From positions 1 to 58,406 of the forward strand of contig JAOXRT010000101.1 of assembly GCA_025800365.1 (NCBI GenBank): a DNA stretch of 58,406 bases, written 5' to 3'. The notes beneath the pieces are model-generated. The model was not told the DNA's origin, did no database searches, and saw only the letters and a list, made by a program, of their open reading frames with translations. Both the position numbers and the translations under genes were made by a program. Below are positions 44,860-53,402 of the stretch, in pieces (the first letter of the stretch is position 1; every line of letters begins with the position of its first letter). This DNA is from Cellvibrionaceae bacterium. Its GTDB lineage: Bacteria > Pseudomonadota > Gammaproteobacteria > Pseudomonadales > Cellvibrionaceae.

Positions 44860-44889
44860 AATGGGGCTTGCTCGTAGCTAAGCCCCATT
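44860..44889. terminator. Hairpin downstream of the TonB receptor
   Basis: AATGGGGCTT (44860-44869) and AAGCCCCATT (44880-44889) form a 10-bp stem with a 10-base loop, starting 10 bp after the receptor stop codon. No run of T follows in the direction of transcription, so it may reduce rather than abolish read-through into the dehydrogenase genes. Confidence 0.5.
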
Positions 44890-44898
44890 TAAGCTTTA

Positions 44899-47337
44899 TT
44901 AAAAACGATATTTTACATTAACGCCAGTCCAGCGTGGGTCACGGTAAGACACTTCGTTACAACCACACAGCGTTGCCAGGTCGAAGCCCTGCACACCTGC
45001 ACGCTCGTCGGTGACGTTACGCATAATAAGAGACGCTTCCCACTTATCGTCTGCGCTTGCCCAACCAAGACGTGCATTGGTCATCACATAACTATCGAAT
45101 TTATCTGCGTCAAAATTACGCAGGTTATAATAGAACTCGTCCGAATAGCTAACATCGGCCGCTACATGCATCATGCCACCCATGGCTTCCCACTCATATC
45201 GTACTAAAGCGGTAGCCTGAACTTCCGGCGCGTAAGTTGGACGAACATCGCGCGGTGGTAGCGGTGAGCCGGAGCGCAGCAATACGTCTTCTACAGTGGC
45301 ATCCAAGTATGAAGCGCTTAATAAAATATCCCAACCATCTGCAGGGCTAGTAATTAGCTCAAGCTCGATACCTTTGTTGACGGCGTCGGCATTGATAACT
45401 ACACCACCTACACCCACAAACAAAAATGCTTGATAGTCGCTGTAATCATAGTAATAAGCCGATCCGTTTAGGCGGGTATTGCCATCACCTAGAGTCGCCT
45501 TAAAGCCGGCCTCGTAGGCCATTAGAATCTCTTCGTCGTAAGGTAGTGCAGCTTCGCCGCCAGAACCTAAGTAGGCGCCAAGTAAGGGCGCATTAAAGCT
45601 ACCTGCTTTCACGCCACGATTAACACCCGCATAAATCAGTAGATCATCTGTTGGGCGATAATCTAACTGCACTTTACCGGTCCATAGCGTGTCAGAGCTT
45701 TCTAAATCATGGTTAAATGGAGAACCAGCGCCGAAAGCGTTTGGAATTGGTGAGCCTTGGTTAACCGTATGATTGCCTTCAGAAAGATAAACACCGATTT
45801 CAACATCGTAATCTTTCTTTTCTTCCATCACGCGTAAACCTGCGGTCAACATAAGCTGATCGCTGATATCGTATTCTACCTGACCAAATACGCTATAAGA
45901 GTTGGTTTCAAGATTCGCTTGAACACCGATATCTACAGGTGGAAACAAAGCATCAACGATGCTGTTTACGGGGGCCTTTAAGCCATTGTCGGAATGGTTA
46001 TCGATATTCAGATAAAACAAACCAGCAACCCAGCGACTGCTTTCACTTTCACCATTAAAGCGAATCTCTTGTGAGAAACTGCTGGCATCAACGCCGGCAT
46101 AGTTAGCTAGCTGATTTATTGGTGCGGCATCGACATCAATAAACAATAATTTTTCATAATCTTTGTAGTCGGTTATCGCCGTCATGGTGACGTTTTCGTT
46201 TATTTCTTTAGCGATATTGAAGTTCAAGCCCCAAGTATCAGTAGAGCCTTGGTCTTCAAAAGCAAAGTCGCCTGAGAAACTGAAATCAGCACCATCTTGA
46301 TCGACATAACCGAAGAAGTCACCACCGGGTACAGGGCGACCTGCTAGACCAATAGCGCCACCAGGAATAAACTGGTCACCATCAATAACATCCGCACCAC
46401 CGTCGCCATCACCTTGGATACTTAAACGGGTTTCTCCGGCTGGTGTATCAATAACGTTAATTAGTTCGCCATTGGCATCAAGCACTGCAATGGTGGATTT
46501 TGATTGGTATGGGCCGGTACTGCTTTTTGAGCTAGCGTAGTTAGCGGAAAAGTTTATGGTGGTATCGTCACTGGCTTCATAAGTAAGGTTAAGGCGAGCG
46601 GCTTTAGTATCGTCGCCACCTAAGTCTGCACCAGCACCATTACCCGGGGAACCACCACCTGGCAAATCTGAGTTAGCGCCTTGTGGGTAAAGGTTTTTTA
46701 GGTAGCCGTCTTGCTGATTAGTTTTGAAGGCAACGCGAGCCCCCAGTTTTTCGGTCAATGGACCGCCTACTGCACCTTCTAAGGTCCACTTATTGGCGTT
46801 CGCAGGTGTATCATACTGACCAAAAGTTAAATCAATATAACCTTCAACTTCTTCCATATTGGCTTTGCGTGAAATGTAGTGCACCAAGCCACCGGTAGCG
46901 TTGCGGCCAAATAAAGTGCCCTGTGGACCTTTCAAGATTTCCACTCGATCGACATCAAATACGGCGAAAGTCTGCGCCTGTGCAATCGCTAGGTAACCTT
47001 CATCAAGGTAAACCGCGTTAGGGGCCTCAACAATATCGTTAAAGTCATTCTGGGTAACGCCACGAATAGTGAACTGGGTGTTTTGGCCTGCCATGTTGCC
47101 TGAGATATGCACGCCTGGGCTAAAGGTGGCGATATCATGGCTTTGGCTGACACCAAGGGCAGACATCTGATCACCGCTAAATGCGGTAACGGCAATGCCG
47201 ACATCTTGAAGGCTTTGCTCACGTTTTTGAGCGGTTACAGTAACCTCCTCAAGAACGGAGGCCTGGCTAGAGTAACTAATGACGGCGGTACTGAGTAAAG
47301 CGATGGTGGAACTTAGGGCGTTCTTTTTGAAAGTCAT
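44899..47337 (-). CDS. TonB-dependent receptor
   Basis: An 812-residue outer-membrane receptor, the largest of the three. It has a signal peptide (1-27), the TonB box EEVTVTAQKREQ, a plug (about 40-160: FTIRGVTQNDFN, AVYLDEGYLA, VEILKGPQGTLFGRNATGGL) and a barrel ending VNVKYRF, the classical C-terminal aromatic. Extra loops rich in Gly and Asp (around 215-245 and 315-345) account for the length. An AGGA ribosome-binding site precedes the ATG. As the first gene of the minus-strand series it probably imports the substrate of the GMC dehydrogenase encoded behind it. Confidence 0.93.
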   Translation of the reverse strand: MTFKKNALSSTIALLSTAVISYSSQASVLEEVTVTAQKREQSLQDVGIAVTAFSGDQMSALGVSQSHDIATFSPGVHISGNMAGQNTQFTIRGVTQNDFNDIVEAPNAVYLDEGYLAIAQAQTFAVFDVDRVEILKGPQGTLFGRNATGGLVHYISRKANMEEVEGYIDLTFGQYDTPANANKWTLEGAVGGPLTEKLGARVAFKTNQQDGYLKNLYPQGANSDLPGGGSPGNGAGADLGGDDTKAARLNLTYEASDDTTINFSANYASSKSSTGPYQSKSTIAVLDANGELINVIDTPAGETRLSIQGDGDGGADVIDGDQFIPGGAIGLAGRPVPGGDFFGYVDQDGADFSFSGDFAFEDQGSTDTWGLNFNIAKEINENVTMTAITDYKDYEKLLFIDVDAAPINQLANYAGVDASSFSQEIRFNGESESSRWVAGLFYLNIDNHSDNGLKAPVNSIVDALFPPVDIGVQANLETNSYSVFGQVEYDISDQLMLTAGLRVMEEKKDYDVEIGVYLSEGNHTVNQGSPIPNAFGAGSPFNHDLESSDTLWTGKVQLDYRPTDDLLIYAGVNRGVKAGSFNAPLLGAYLGSGGEAALPYDEEILMAYEAGFKATLGDGNTRLNGSAYYYDYSDYQAFLFVGVGGVVINADAVNKGIELELITSPADGWDILLSASYLDATVEDVLLRSGSPLPPRDVRPTYAPEVQATALVRYEWEAMGGMMHVAADVSYSDEFYYNLRNFDADKFDSYVMTNARLGWASADDKWEASLIMRNVTDERAGVQGFDLATLCGCNEVSYRDPRWTGVNVKYRF

Positions 47338-47945
47338 CGTGCTGTCCTATTTTTGATGCTCTGGTTCTTATTATGTTTTGGCATTAACTCTGCGCCGCTT
47401 CGAAAGAACAATTTTCAAGAAGCATTGAATGTAAATCGCAGGTTAAATTAGGCGTTACAATATTAATTTAAACATAAGTGTTTTATATGTAAACAACTAA
47501 TTTTTGGCAGACAAGAATTTTTTTCGCCCCTAAATATATGAATTTTCATGGGTTTTTCAAAAGTAGTTGGAAAATGTAACTTGCTGAAGTAGGGAAATAA
47601 GGGCGATCAAAAGTCCATGATACGGACAAGTTCAGGGGTCTAAGGTGATGAAAACTTGAAGGAAATAGCGCTAGTTTGCCTAATGAAAAACTGTCTAAAC
47701 TGACAAGGGCTTATAGATATACATCCTAATAAATACAAAAAACTAGAGATAAAGAAATTAAAAGTACGCTATATAGATGGATAGAATATTCGTTATAACT
47801 AATGTCTTCTAAATCATCCATCCGTCGCAAAAAATAACGCAAAATTTGCCCCGCCAACTATTTTATAAGTTCCCAAATTTCGGTACATTTCCTATACATC
47901 CTAGCACTTTAGTGCTAGTTGTTGACGCTCTAAAAAAGGCAAAGC
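47338..47945. other. 608-bp AT-rich divergent intergenic region
   Basis: This stretch separates the minus-strand TonB receptor gene from the plus-strand adaptor operon and should hold both promoters. It is strongly AT-rich, and I see no convincing coding frame or RNA gene. The only conspicuous element is the palindrome at 47901-47918. A sudden change to AT-rich composition here may mark a boundary between two gene blocks. Confidence 0.5.
47901..47918. promoter_or_regulatory. 18-bp palindrome upstream of the adaptor operon
   Basis: CTAGCACT (47901-47908), TT, AGTGCTAG (47911-47918): perfect 8-bp arms with a 2-base centre, 27 bp before the ATG at 47946. The loop is too short for a stable RNA hairpin, so a dimeric repressor or activator site is more likely. 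Confidence 0.35.
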
Positions 47946-49730
47946 ATGACGCGCCCTGAAGTTAACACCCAAGCGGCAAAAGGATTTGTTGCTAAAAGCC
48001 TAAGTAATATCGGTGAGGCCCATGCTGAGGTAGATCAGCGGTGGCTAGCTTGGCAATGCCAAATGTTGGCATCTTGCACCTCTGCGTCACTGCTAAAATA
48101 CCCTGTAAAAAAAGAAGGACATATAGACTGTGTTGCCAGCTGGCCCAAATCAGCCCCTGATCCAGCCCTTGTTGAGCTACAAAATATGCTGGGGCCGGAA
48201 CCCGGGATGTTCAACAAAGCCAATAGCTGTGAGATAGCTGGGGTATCACAGGACCTCATAGCCTGCCCGATTAGAGTTGCAGATCGACAATATATGCTGT
48301 GGGTACTATCCGAGAGTCGACCCGCCAGCCAGCGACAAGCGATGATTCACTTGCTGCAATGGGGCGGTAACTGCCTTGCGATTTTAAAAGGCCAGCAAGA
48401 TCAATCTGAGGCTAAATTAGTGCTGCTGGAGTCTTTACTCTGCTCGGATAACTTAGAGCACTGCCTGTTAGAACTCTGCAAGAATATTGGCCTGCAGTAT
48501 GGTTGTGAGACTGTGTACTTGCTCAACACTGGACGGACTAAGCTTCCTAGTGCCTTAAGCTACCCCCCTAGAGAAGTCCAGAGCAATAGTGACTTAGAAC
48601 AGCAACTTAAAAAAATTCGCGATGAGTCCTTTGCTCAACAGGACTTAATAAGCTTTCCGTCAATAGATGATGCTCCAAATTTCAAACGTGAACATCAACG
48701 GTTTGGTCAAGCAACCCAGAGCGCACTCTGTTCGGTTCCATTTGTTGAAAACGGCAATCGTATGGTGGTGTTGCTGTTGCAAAAAAAAGAAGCATTTTCT
48801 CCCAAGGATATTGCAAGCATTGCTTTGTTGCCTAAGGCCCTGAATAAAGCTTTGCAGAGTCGATTAAAAGTTCAATATGAAAAGAAGCCTGCTGGAAAAC
48901 TATTTTCTAAGATAGCCAATGCGAGATCTACAGCAATTGGTTTTGCGTTAATAGCGCTACTATTAATTACCGGAAATGTTGACTCTGTGCTAGAGATCAA
49001 GGCGGAAGCGGAAGTACAGGGAAGGCAAAAACAGCTGCTGGTTGCACCCCATGACGGGTATATCAAAGAAGCCTTCTATCGAAGCGGCGATACTGTCAAA
49101 GCAGGAGATATTCTTGCCCGGCTGGATGACCTAAACCTAGACCTAAAAAAGAAGCAGCAATTGGCAAACATGGCTTCAATCAAAAGCCAGTATCAGGCAG
49201 CGCTATCTGAGAGGGACAGAGTAAAGCTGGCTCGATATAGAGCACAGATGGATAGGGCCCAAGCCGAGATCGATATCATTGAATATCAATTAAGCCAACA
49301 AAAACTCAGCGCAGCTTTTGACGGTGTAGTGTTGCAGGGTGATATGAGTCAGCGCATAGGGGCTCCAGTTAAAGCCGCAGAGGTTTTGTATGAACTAGCG
49401 GCAGTAGATGACTACAAAGTTGTCGTCTATGTAAGTGAGTACGACTTAGCGGAACTAAAATATGCTAAGAAGGGTAGGATAAGATTCACTGCTTTCCCTG
49501 ATAAAACTTGGAACTTTAGTTTGCTGTCTGTGCATCCTGTTTCTGAGATTAGAGATCAGAAAAATGTATTTAGAATAGAAGCTAAGCTAGACGATGACAG
49601 TAGTGATCTTAAGCCAGGACTAAGAGGCTATGCACAGATCGATACTGCTAAACACTCCCTACTATGGATTTGGTCAAGAGGCACATTAATTCGTATTCGA
49701 TTATGGCTATGGCAAGGAGTTGGTTGGTAG
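47946..49730 (+). CDS. GAF-domain plus HlyD-like membrane-fusion adaptor
   Basis: A 594-residue protein. The first 320 residues are soluble, and a GAF-like domain is visible at about 155-300 (LELCKNIGLQYGCETVYLLN ... SALCSVPFVENGNRMVVLLL). One membrane helix (about 325-342, TAIGFALIALLLITGN) follows. A biotinyl-lipoyl-like module sits at about 362-396 (LLVAPHDGYIKEAFYRSGDT), then a short coiled hairpin and a beta-barrel adaptor part to about 575. Thus the GAF domain is cytoplasmic and the HlyD part periplasmic, so it may sense a ligand and control export. Its stop is directly followed by the next start (0 bp). Confidence 0.82.
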   Translation: MTRPEVNTQAAKGFVAKSLSNIGEAHAEVDQRWLAWQCQMLASCTSASLLKYPVKKEGHIDCVASWPKSAPDPALVELQNMLGPEPGMFNKANSCEIAGVSQDLIACPIRVADRQYMLWVLSESRPASQRQAMIHLLQWGGNCLAILKGQQDQSEAKLVLLESLLCSDNLEHCLLELCKNIGLQYGCETVYLLNTGRTKLPSALSYPPREVQSNSDLEQQLKKIRDESFAQQDLISFPSIDDAPNFKREHQRFGQATQSALCSVPFVENGNRMVVLLLQKKEAFSPKDIASIALLPKALNKALQSRLKVQYEKKPAGKLFSKIANARSTAIGFALIALLLITGNVDSVLEIKAEAEVQGRQKQLLVAPHDGYIKEAFYRSGDTVKAGDILARLDDLNLDLKKKQQLANMASIKSQYQAALSERDRVKLARYRAQMDRAQAEIDIIEYQLSQQKLSAAFDGVVLQGDMSQRIGAPVKAAEVLYELAAVDDYKVVVYVSEYDLAELKYAKKGRIRFTAFPDKTWNFSLLSVHPVSEIRDQKNVFRIEAKLDDDSSDLKPGLRGYAQIDTAKHSLLWIWSRGTLIRIRLWLWQGVGW

Positions 49731-51896
49731 ATGGAAACTACCCCGTTTTTTGAAGATCTGGCTGGCCAAAACTCAGATTGGAATAGAATATCGAGCTATA
49801 AGCCGAAACTATACCCACATATAGATGTTAGCTTTCATTCGTTTCGTGGCGAGCCCTGGTATGTTCTTTCGGACTCAGCAAGGAAGCAATCTATACGTGT
49901 AAATAAAAAAACATTCAGTATTATTAGCCAGTTTGATGGTTCTCGCAGCGTAAAAGACATCTACACATACCTGAGCAACTACAAACAAGAAGAAACATAC
50001 AGTCAATCAGATATGGTGGACACTATATCACGCTTGCTGGAGCTTAAAATATTGGCGCCGGGTATAAATCTCAATACCTCTGATTTTCTTCAACAAAAGA
50101 AACGTGAAGCTCAAGGCACTAAAGCAAGCAGTCAATTCAACCCATTGGCTATAAAAATTCCTCTGTTTAACCCAAATAGTTTATTTGAGTGGATTCTTAA
50201 AAAGCTACCATTTTTTCTGGCTAAGCCCTTCTTGTGGGGTGGTCTAGTTTTTATGGTGGTGATTTGTCTATTTGCAGTTGGAAGTTACCTTGAAATAAAA
50301 AGTGACCTTTATGATGCTGAAAACTACTTAGGAAACAATGCTCTTCTGCTTTTAGCAAGCTACATATTTTTAAAGTTTATTCATGAAGTGGCGCACGGAG
50401 TTTGCTTGAAAAGATTTGATAGGGACTCTGTCGAGTGTGGCTTGACAGTGATGGTTTTTATGCCAATTCCATACGTCGATGCAAGCTCGGCATGGACGCT
50501 AAGTAGCAAGTGGCAACGGATTATGGTCAGTTTGGCTGGTATTTATACCGAGCTTTTACTTTCATGCATTGCTTTAAGTATCTATTTGCTGAGCTCGAAT
50601 GAGCTTGTTCAGCATGCTTGCCTGGGGCTAGCGGTGGTAGGTTTTGCGTCCAGTATACTATTTAATGCCAACCCACTACTCAAATTCGACGGCTACTTTG
50701 TACTTGAAGATATTATTGAAATACCAGATCTCTTTGATAGATCCAGAAAATACTGCCTCTCGTTCTATAAACATTTGATATTTGCGAGACCTATAGCGCA
50801 AGCTGAGCCGAAGGAAATACAAAAAATACTGTTTATATTTGGACACAGCACAATAGCATTCAGGCTTATCCTGTCATATGTAATAGCACTGTATCTTATC
50901 GAGACGTTTTTCGCTGTTGGCGTAATACTAGCCTGCTTCTTGATTTACCAGCAGATAGTTAAACCGCTAGTTAGTTTCTATGGCTTTCTCACTCAGGACG
51001 TGTGGCAGGGACCAAACCTAAAAACAGCAGCGCTAAGAAGTGGCTTAGCCCTAGCAGCCATTATTCTTATAGTCTTTTTGATTCCTATAGAAAATAGCAA
51101 GACTATCCAGGGGGTAACTTGGGTTGATGATAACTCTAGAGTCCTTGCTCCTCAGTATTCTCGTTTAAGTACGTCTCATATAAATAACGGTACAGAGCTT
51201 GCATCTGGCGAGCTACTGTTTCGCCTAGAGTCTGAAGAGTTAAAACGCAAAATATCCCTTGAAAAGTCCAAGTTAAAAGTCTTGGAAACAGACTATTTTG
51301 CCTCGTTCAAAGAAAGAAAACAGCGCTTAGATTTCGCTCAAGAAATTAAGGCTCAAAAGGAGGCCATTGATACTTTAAGAGGCCTGTTGAATAAACTGGA
51401 AGTTAAAAGCCATAGTCATGGGCAGCTGGTGTTGGCAGATGATTATCTCTTACAGGGGCGTTGGTTTGAAAAAGGCCAGTTAATAGCTTATGTGCTAAAG
51501 GATAAACAAATATTAATAAGGGCAGCTGTTAGCCAGGACTACCTAGAACTTATTAAAAATAAGCTGACTACTGTGACTATTAGGTTAGCCAGTCAGCCAT
51601 TTGAAGACTATCAAGGTGAGCTTAAAAAAGTTTTTCCAAAAGCCACTCTAAAACTTCCCCATGGGGCTTTGTCGCTCCAAAACGGAGGGCAAATAATATC
51701 TCAATTTGATAGCAGCAAAGATGGCTATGTAAGTAATAGAGAGGTGATTGTTCTAGAAGTTGGCTTGCCCTCTGTAAAACAAGGGGTGATTGGGGGGCGT
51801 GCCTTTATAAAGTTGAACTTTGAGGAAGCTTCGATATATGAATTGCTATCAAGAAAGTTCAAACAGGTATTTTCAGAGAGATTGGTAACACTATAG
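49731..51896 (+). CDS. PqqD-like / M50 metalloprotease-like / HlyD-like fusion protein
   Basis: A 721-residue multi-pass membrane protein. The N-terminal PqqD/winged-helix-like domain is at about 40-115 (IRVNKKTFSIISQFDGSRSV). The M50 core has HEVAH (His218, Glu219, His222) and NPLLKFDGY (314-322), placing the zinc-ligand Asp at 320, inside a cluster of membrane helices. From about 465 onward a periplasmic lipoyl/HlyD-like part follows, with a coiled hairpin (KSKLKVLETDYFASFKERK). All catalytic residues are present, so it may cleave peptides in or near the membrane. It is similar in concept to YydH-type exporter proteases. It abuts both neighbours and probably works in one complex with them. 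Confidence 0.82.
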   Translation: METTPFFEDLAGQNSDWNRISSYKPKLYPHIDVSFHSFRGEPWYVLSDSARKQSIRVNKKTFSIISQFDGSRSVKDIYTYLSNYKQEETYSQSDMVDTISRLLELKILAPGINLNTSDFLQQKKREAQGTKASSQFNPLAIKIPLFNPNSLFEWILKKLPFFLAKPFLWGGLVFMVVICLFAVGSYLEIKSDLYDAENYLGNNALLLLASYIFLKFIHEVAHGVCLKRFDRDSVECGLTVMVFMPIPYVDASSAWTLSSKWQRIMVSLAGIYTELLLSCIALSIYLLSSNELVQHACLGLAVVGFASSILFNANPLLKFDGYFVLEDIIEIPDLFDRSRKYCLSFYKHLIFARPIAQAEPKEIQKILFIFGHSTIAFRLILSYVIALYLIETFFAVGVILACFLIYQQIVKPLVSFYGFLTQDVWQGPNLKTAALRSGLALAAIILIVFLIPIENSKTIQGVTWVDDNSRVLAPQYSRLSTSHINNGTELASGELLFRLESEELKRKISLEKSKLKVLETDYFASFKERKQRLDFAQEIKAQKEAIDTLRGLLNKLEVKSHSHGQLVLADDYLLQGRWFEKGQLIAYVLKDKQILIRAAVSQDYLELIKNKLTTVTIRLASQPFEDYQGELKKVFPKATLKLPHGALSLQNGGQIISQFDSSKDGYVSNREVIVLEVGLPSVKQGVIGGRAFIKLNFEEASIYELLSRKFKQVFSERLVTL

Positions 51897-51900
51897 AAAT

Positions 51901-53391
51901 ATGAAAATTAAAATCATAATTGCGATGGCTCTGTCGATTCATTGTCTGAAAGCTGTGGCTCAGTTTGACTTAATGGAAGAAGAGTTTGACTGTATGTTGG
52001 AGCCGAGCTTAATAAGCGATATTGGAAGTCCAGTTCCAGGGGTGCTAGACAAGATAACAGTAGATAGAGGTCAAGCGGTTAGCAAAGGACAAGTTATTGC
52101 TAAACTGGAGTCCAGTGTCGAGAAAAAAGCCATGCAGCTGAAGAAGTTTCAGGCAAATTCAAAAACCTCGATGAGTTTACATCAATTGATGTCGGAATTT
52201 GGTCATCGGACGGATCAGCGGAATAGCGTTCTTGCGAGTACTTCGGCGATATCCGAGCAAGATCTGGATCAAATCAGAACTGATTCAAAAATAGCTCAGC
52301 TTAGATTAAAGCAAGAAAAGGAAAATTATCAGCTAGCACAGCTGGAGTATGATCAAGCGAAAGCTATCGTTGATAGAAAAACAGTATTAAGCCCAATAGA
52401 TGGCGTTGTCATGGAGCGATACAAGTCTGTTGGCGAATTTGTTGACGAGAATCCGATTGTCAGAGTCGCACAGCTCAATCCATTGCATGTGCAGGCCATA
52501 CTGCCTGTGGAACTTATGGGGCGTCTAGCTATTGGTCAGGTTGCTTCAGTAGGTCTAAGTGTCGATGATTATCAACCAAACTATGAAGCGCAGATTAGCT
52601 TAGTTGATAGAGTTGCAGATGCACCTAGTTCAACATTCAGTGTACGGCTGAGTTTGCAAAATGATGAGTTGACGATTCCTGCTGGGGTTAGATGTCGAGT
52701 GAAGTTTTCTACATCGGCAAATCAAGAAACCTATATTGCAGCAAAAGATGAGGCGGCTGTTGGCAAAAAACCTGCTATGGATGATGATCTGACTTTAACA
52801 AACCCTTCTGACGCAGTGCCTGAAGATAGCATTAAGGATGTCTCTTTGAGTTTGTATAAAGCAAATCCTAATTCAGATTTAATATTTGAACAAACTGATA
52901 AAGAGCGAGAAGAGTTAAAACTGACTACAACGGACTCTAGGCCAAGCAGTAGTCAGTCTGTGTTGGCCTGTAATCGATTTGGCCCATTTAGAAACTCACA
53001 AGACTTGGAGGATACAAAGCAGGAACTGCTCGACTATGGTCTTGAAAGCAAGCTTACAACTCATACAGCCGATACTCAGTTTATGGTTCTGAGCTCAGCT
53101 AATAATTATCGTCTTGCGGATATTAGAGAGCTTAAGTCCAAAGGTATAAGTGATATGTTTTTGATTGCAAAGGGTGATAACTCCGGTCGAATTTCTTTTG
53201 GCTTGTATCGCAAAGAGTCTGCAGCCAAATCAAGAGTAGCAGGATTAACAGAGAAAGAAGTCGATGTAGAGATTGTAGAACGATATAAGCCCGGAAGTTA
53301 TTTAGAGGCTATCGCGAAAACTGAAATTCAACAAAGCTGGCTGTCTGCCATAGAAAAGAACTCGGCTGCTCCAGTTAGCAAGTGTCCTTAG
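51901..53391 (+). CDS. Exported HlyD-like adaptor with C-terminal SPOR-like domain
   Basis: A 496-residue protein with a signal peptide ending near KAVAQ. A lipoyl-like module begins near 30 (LEPSLISDIGSPVPGVLDKI), followed by a coiled hairpin (about 85-155) and the beta-barrel VLSPIDGVVMERYKSVGEFV. A linker (about 285-350) leads to a SPOR-like domain at about 355-450: CNRFGPFRNSQDLEDTKQEL, VLSSANNYRLADIRELKSKG and RISFGLYRKESAA. SPOR domains bind denuded peptidoglycan at division sites, so this could localise the exporter. It starts 4 bp after the M50 gene stop. Confidence 0.8.
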   Translation: MKIKIIIAMALSIHCLKAVAQFDLMEEEFDCMLEPSLISDIGSPVPGVLDKITVDRGQAVSKGQVIAKLESSVEKKAMQLKKFQANSKTSMSLHQLMSEFGHRTDQRNSVLASTSAISEQDLDQIRTDSKIAQLRLKQEKENYQLAQLEYDQAKAIVDRKTVLSPIDGVVMERYKSVGEFVDENPIVRVAQLNPLHVQAILPVELMGRLAIGQVASVGLSVDDYQPNYEAQISLVDRVADAPSSTFSVRLSLQNDELTIPAGVRCRVKFSTSANQETYIAAKDEAAVGKKPAMDDDLTLTNPSDAVPEDSIKDVSLSLYKANPNSDLIFEQTDKEREELKLTTTDSRPSSSQSVLACNRFGPFRNSQDLEDTKQELLDYGLESKLTTHTADTQFMVLSSANNYRLADIRELKSKGISDMFLIAKGDNSGRISFGLYRKESAAKSRVAGLTEKEVDVEIVERYKPGSYLEAIAKTEIQQSWLSAIEKNSAAPVSKCP

Positions 53392-53402
53392 TAGGCCGCA
53401 AT

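Noticed and set aside
44860-44889. Riboswitch or strong terminator between receptor and dehydrogenase genes
   Set aside because: It is a simple 10-bp hairpin with no U-tract and no conserved aptamer pattern; kept only as a weak terminator-like hairpin.
47338-47945. A hidden small gene or structured RNA in the long AT-rich gap
   Set aside because: No frame has a plausible start with ribosome-binding site and protein-like composition, and no extended pairing beyond the short palindrome was found by eye.
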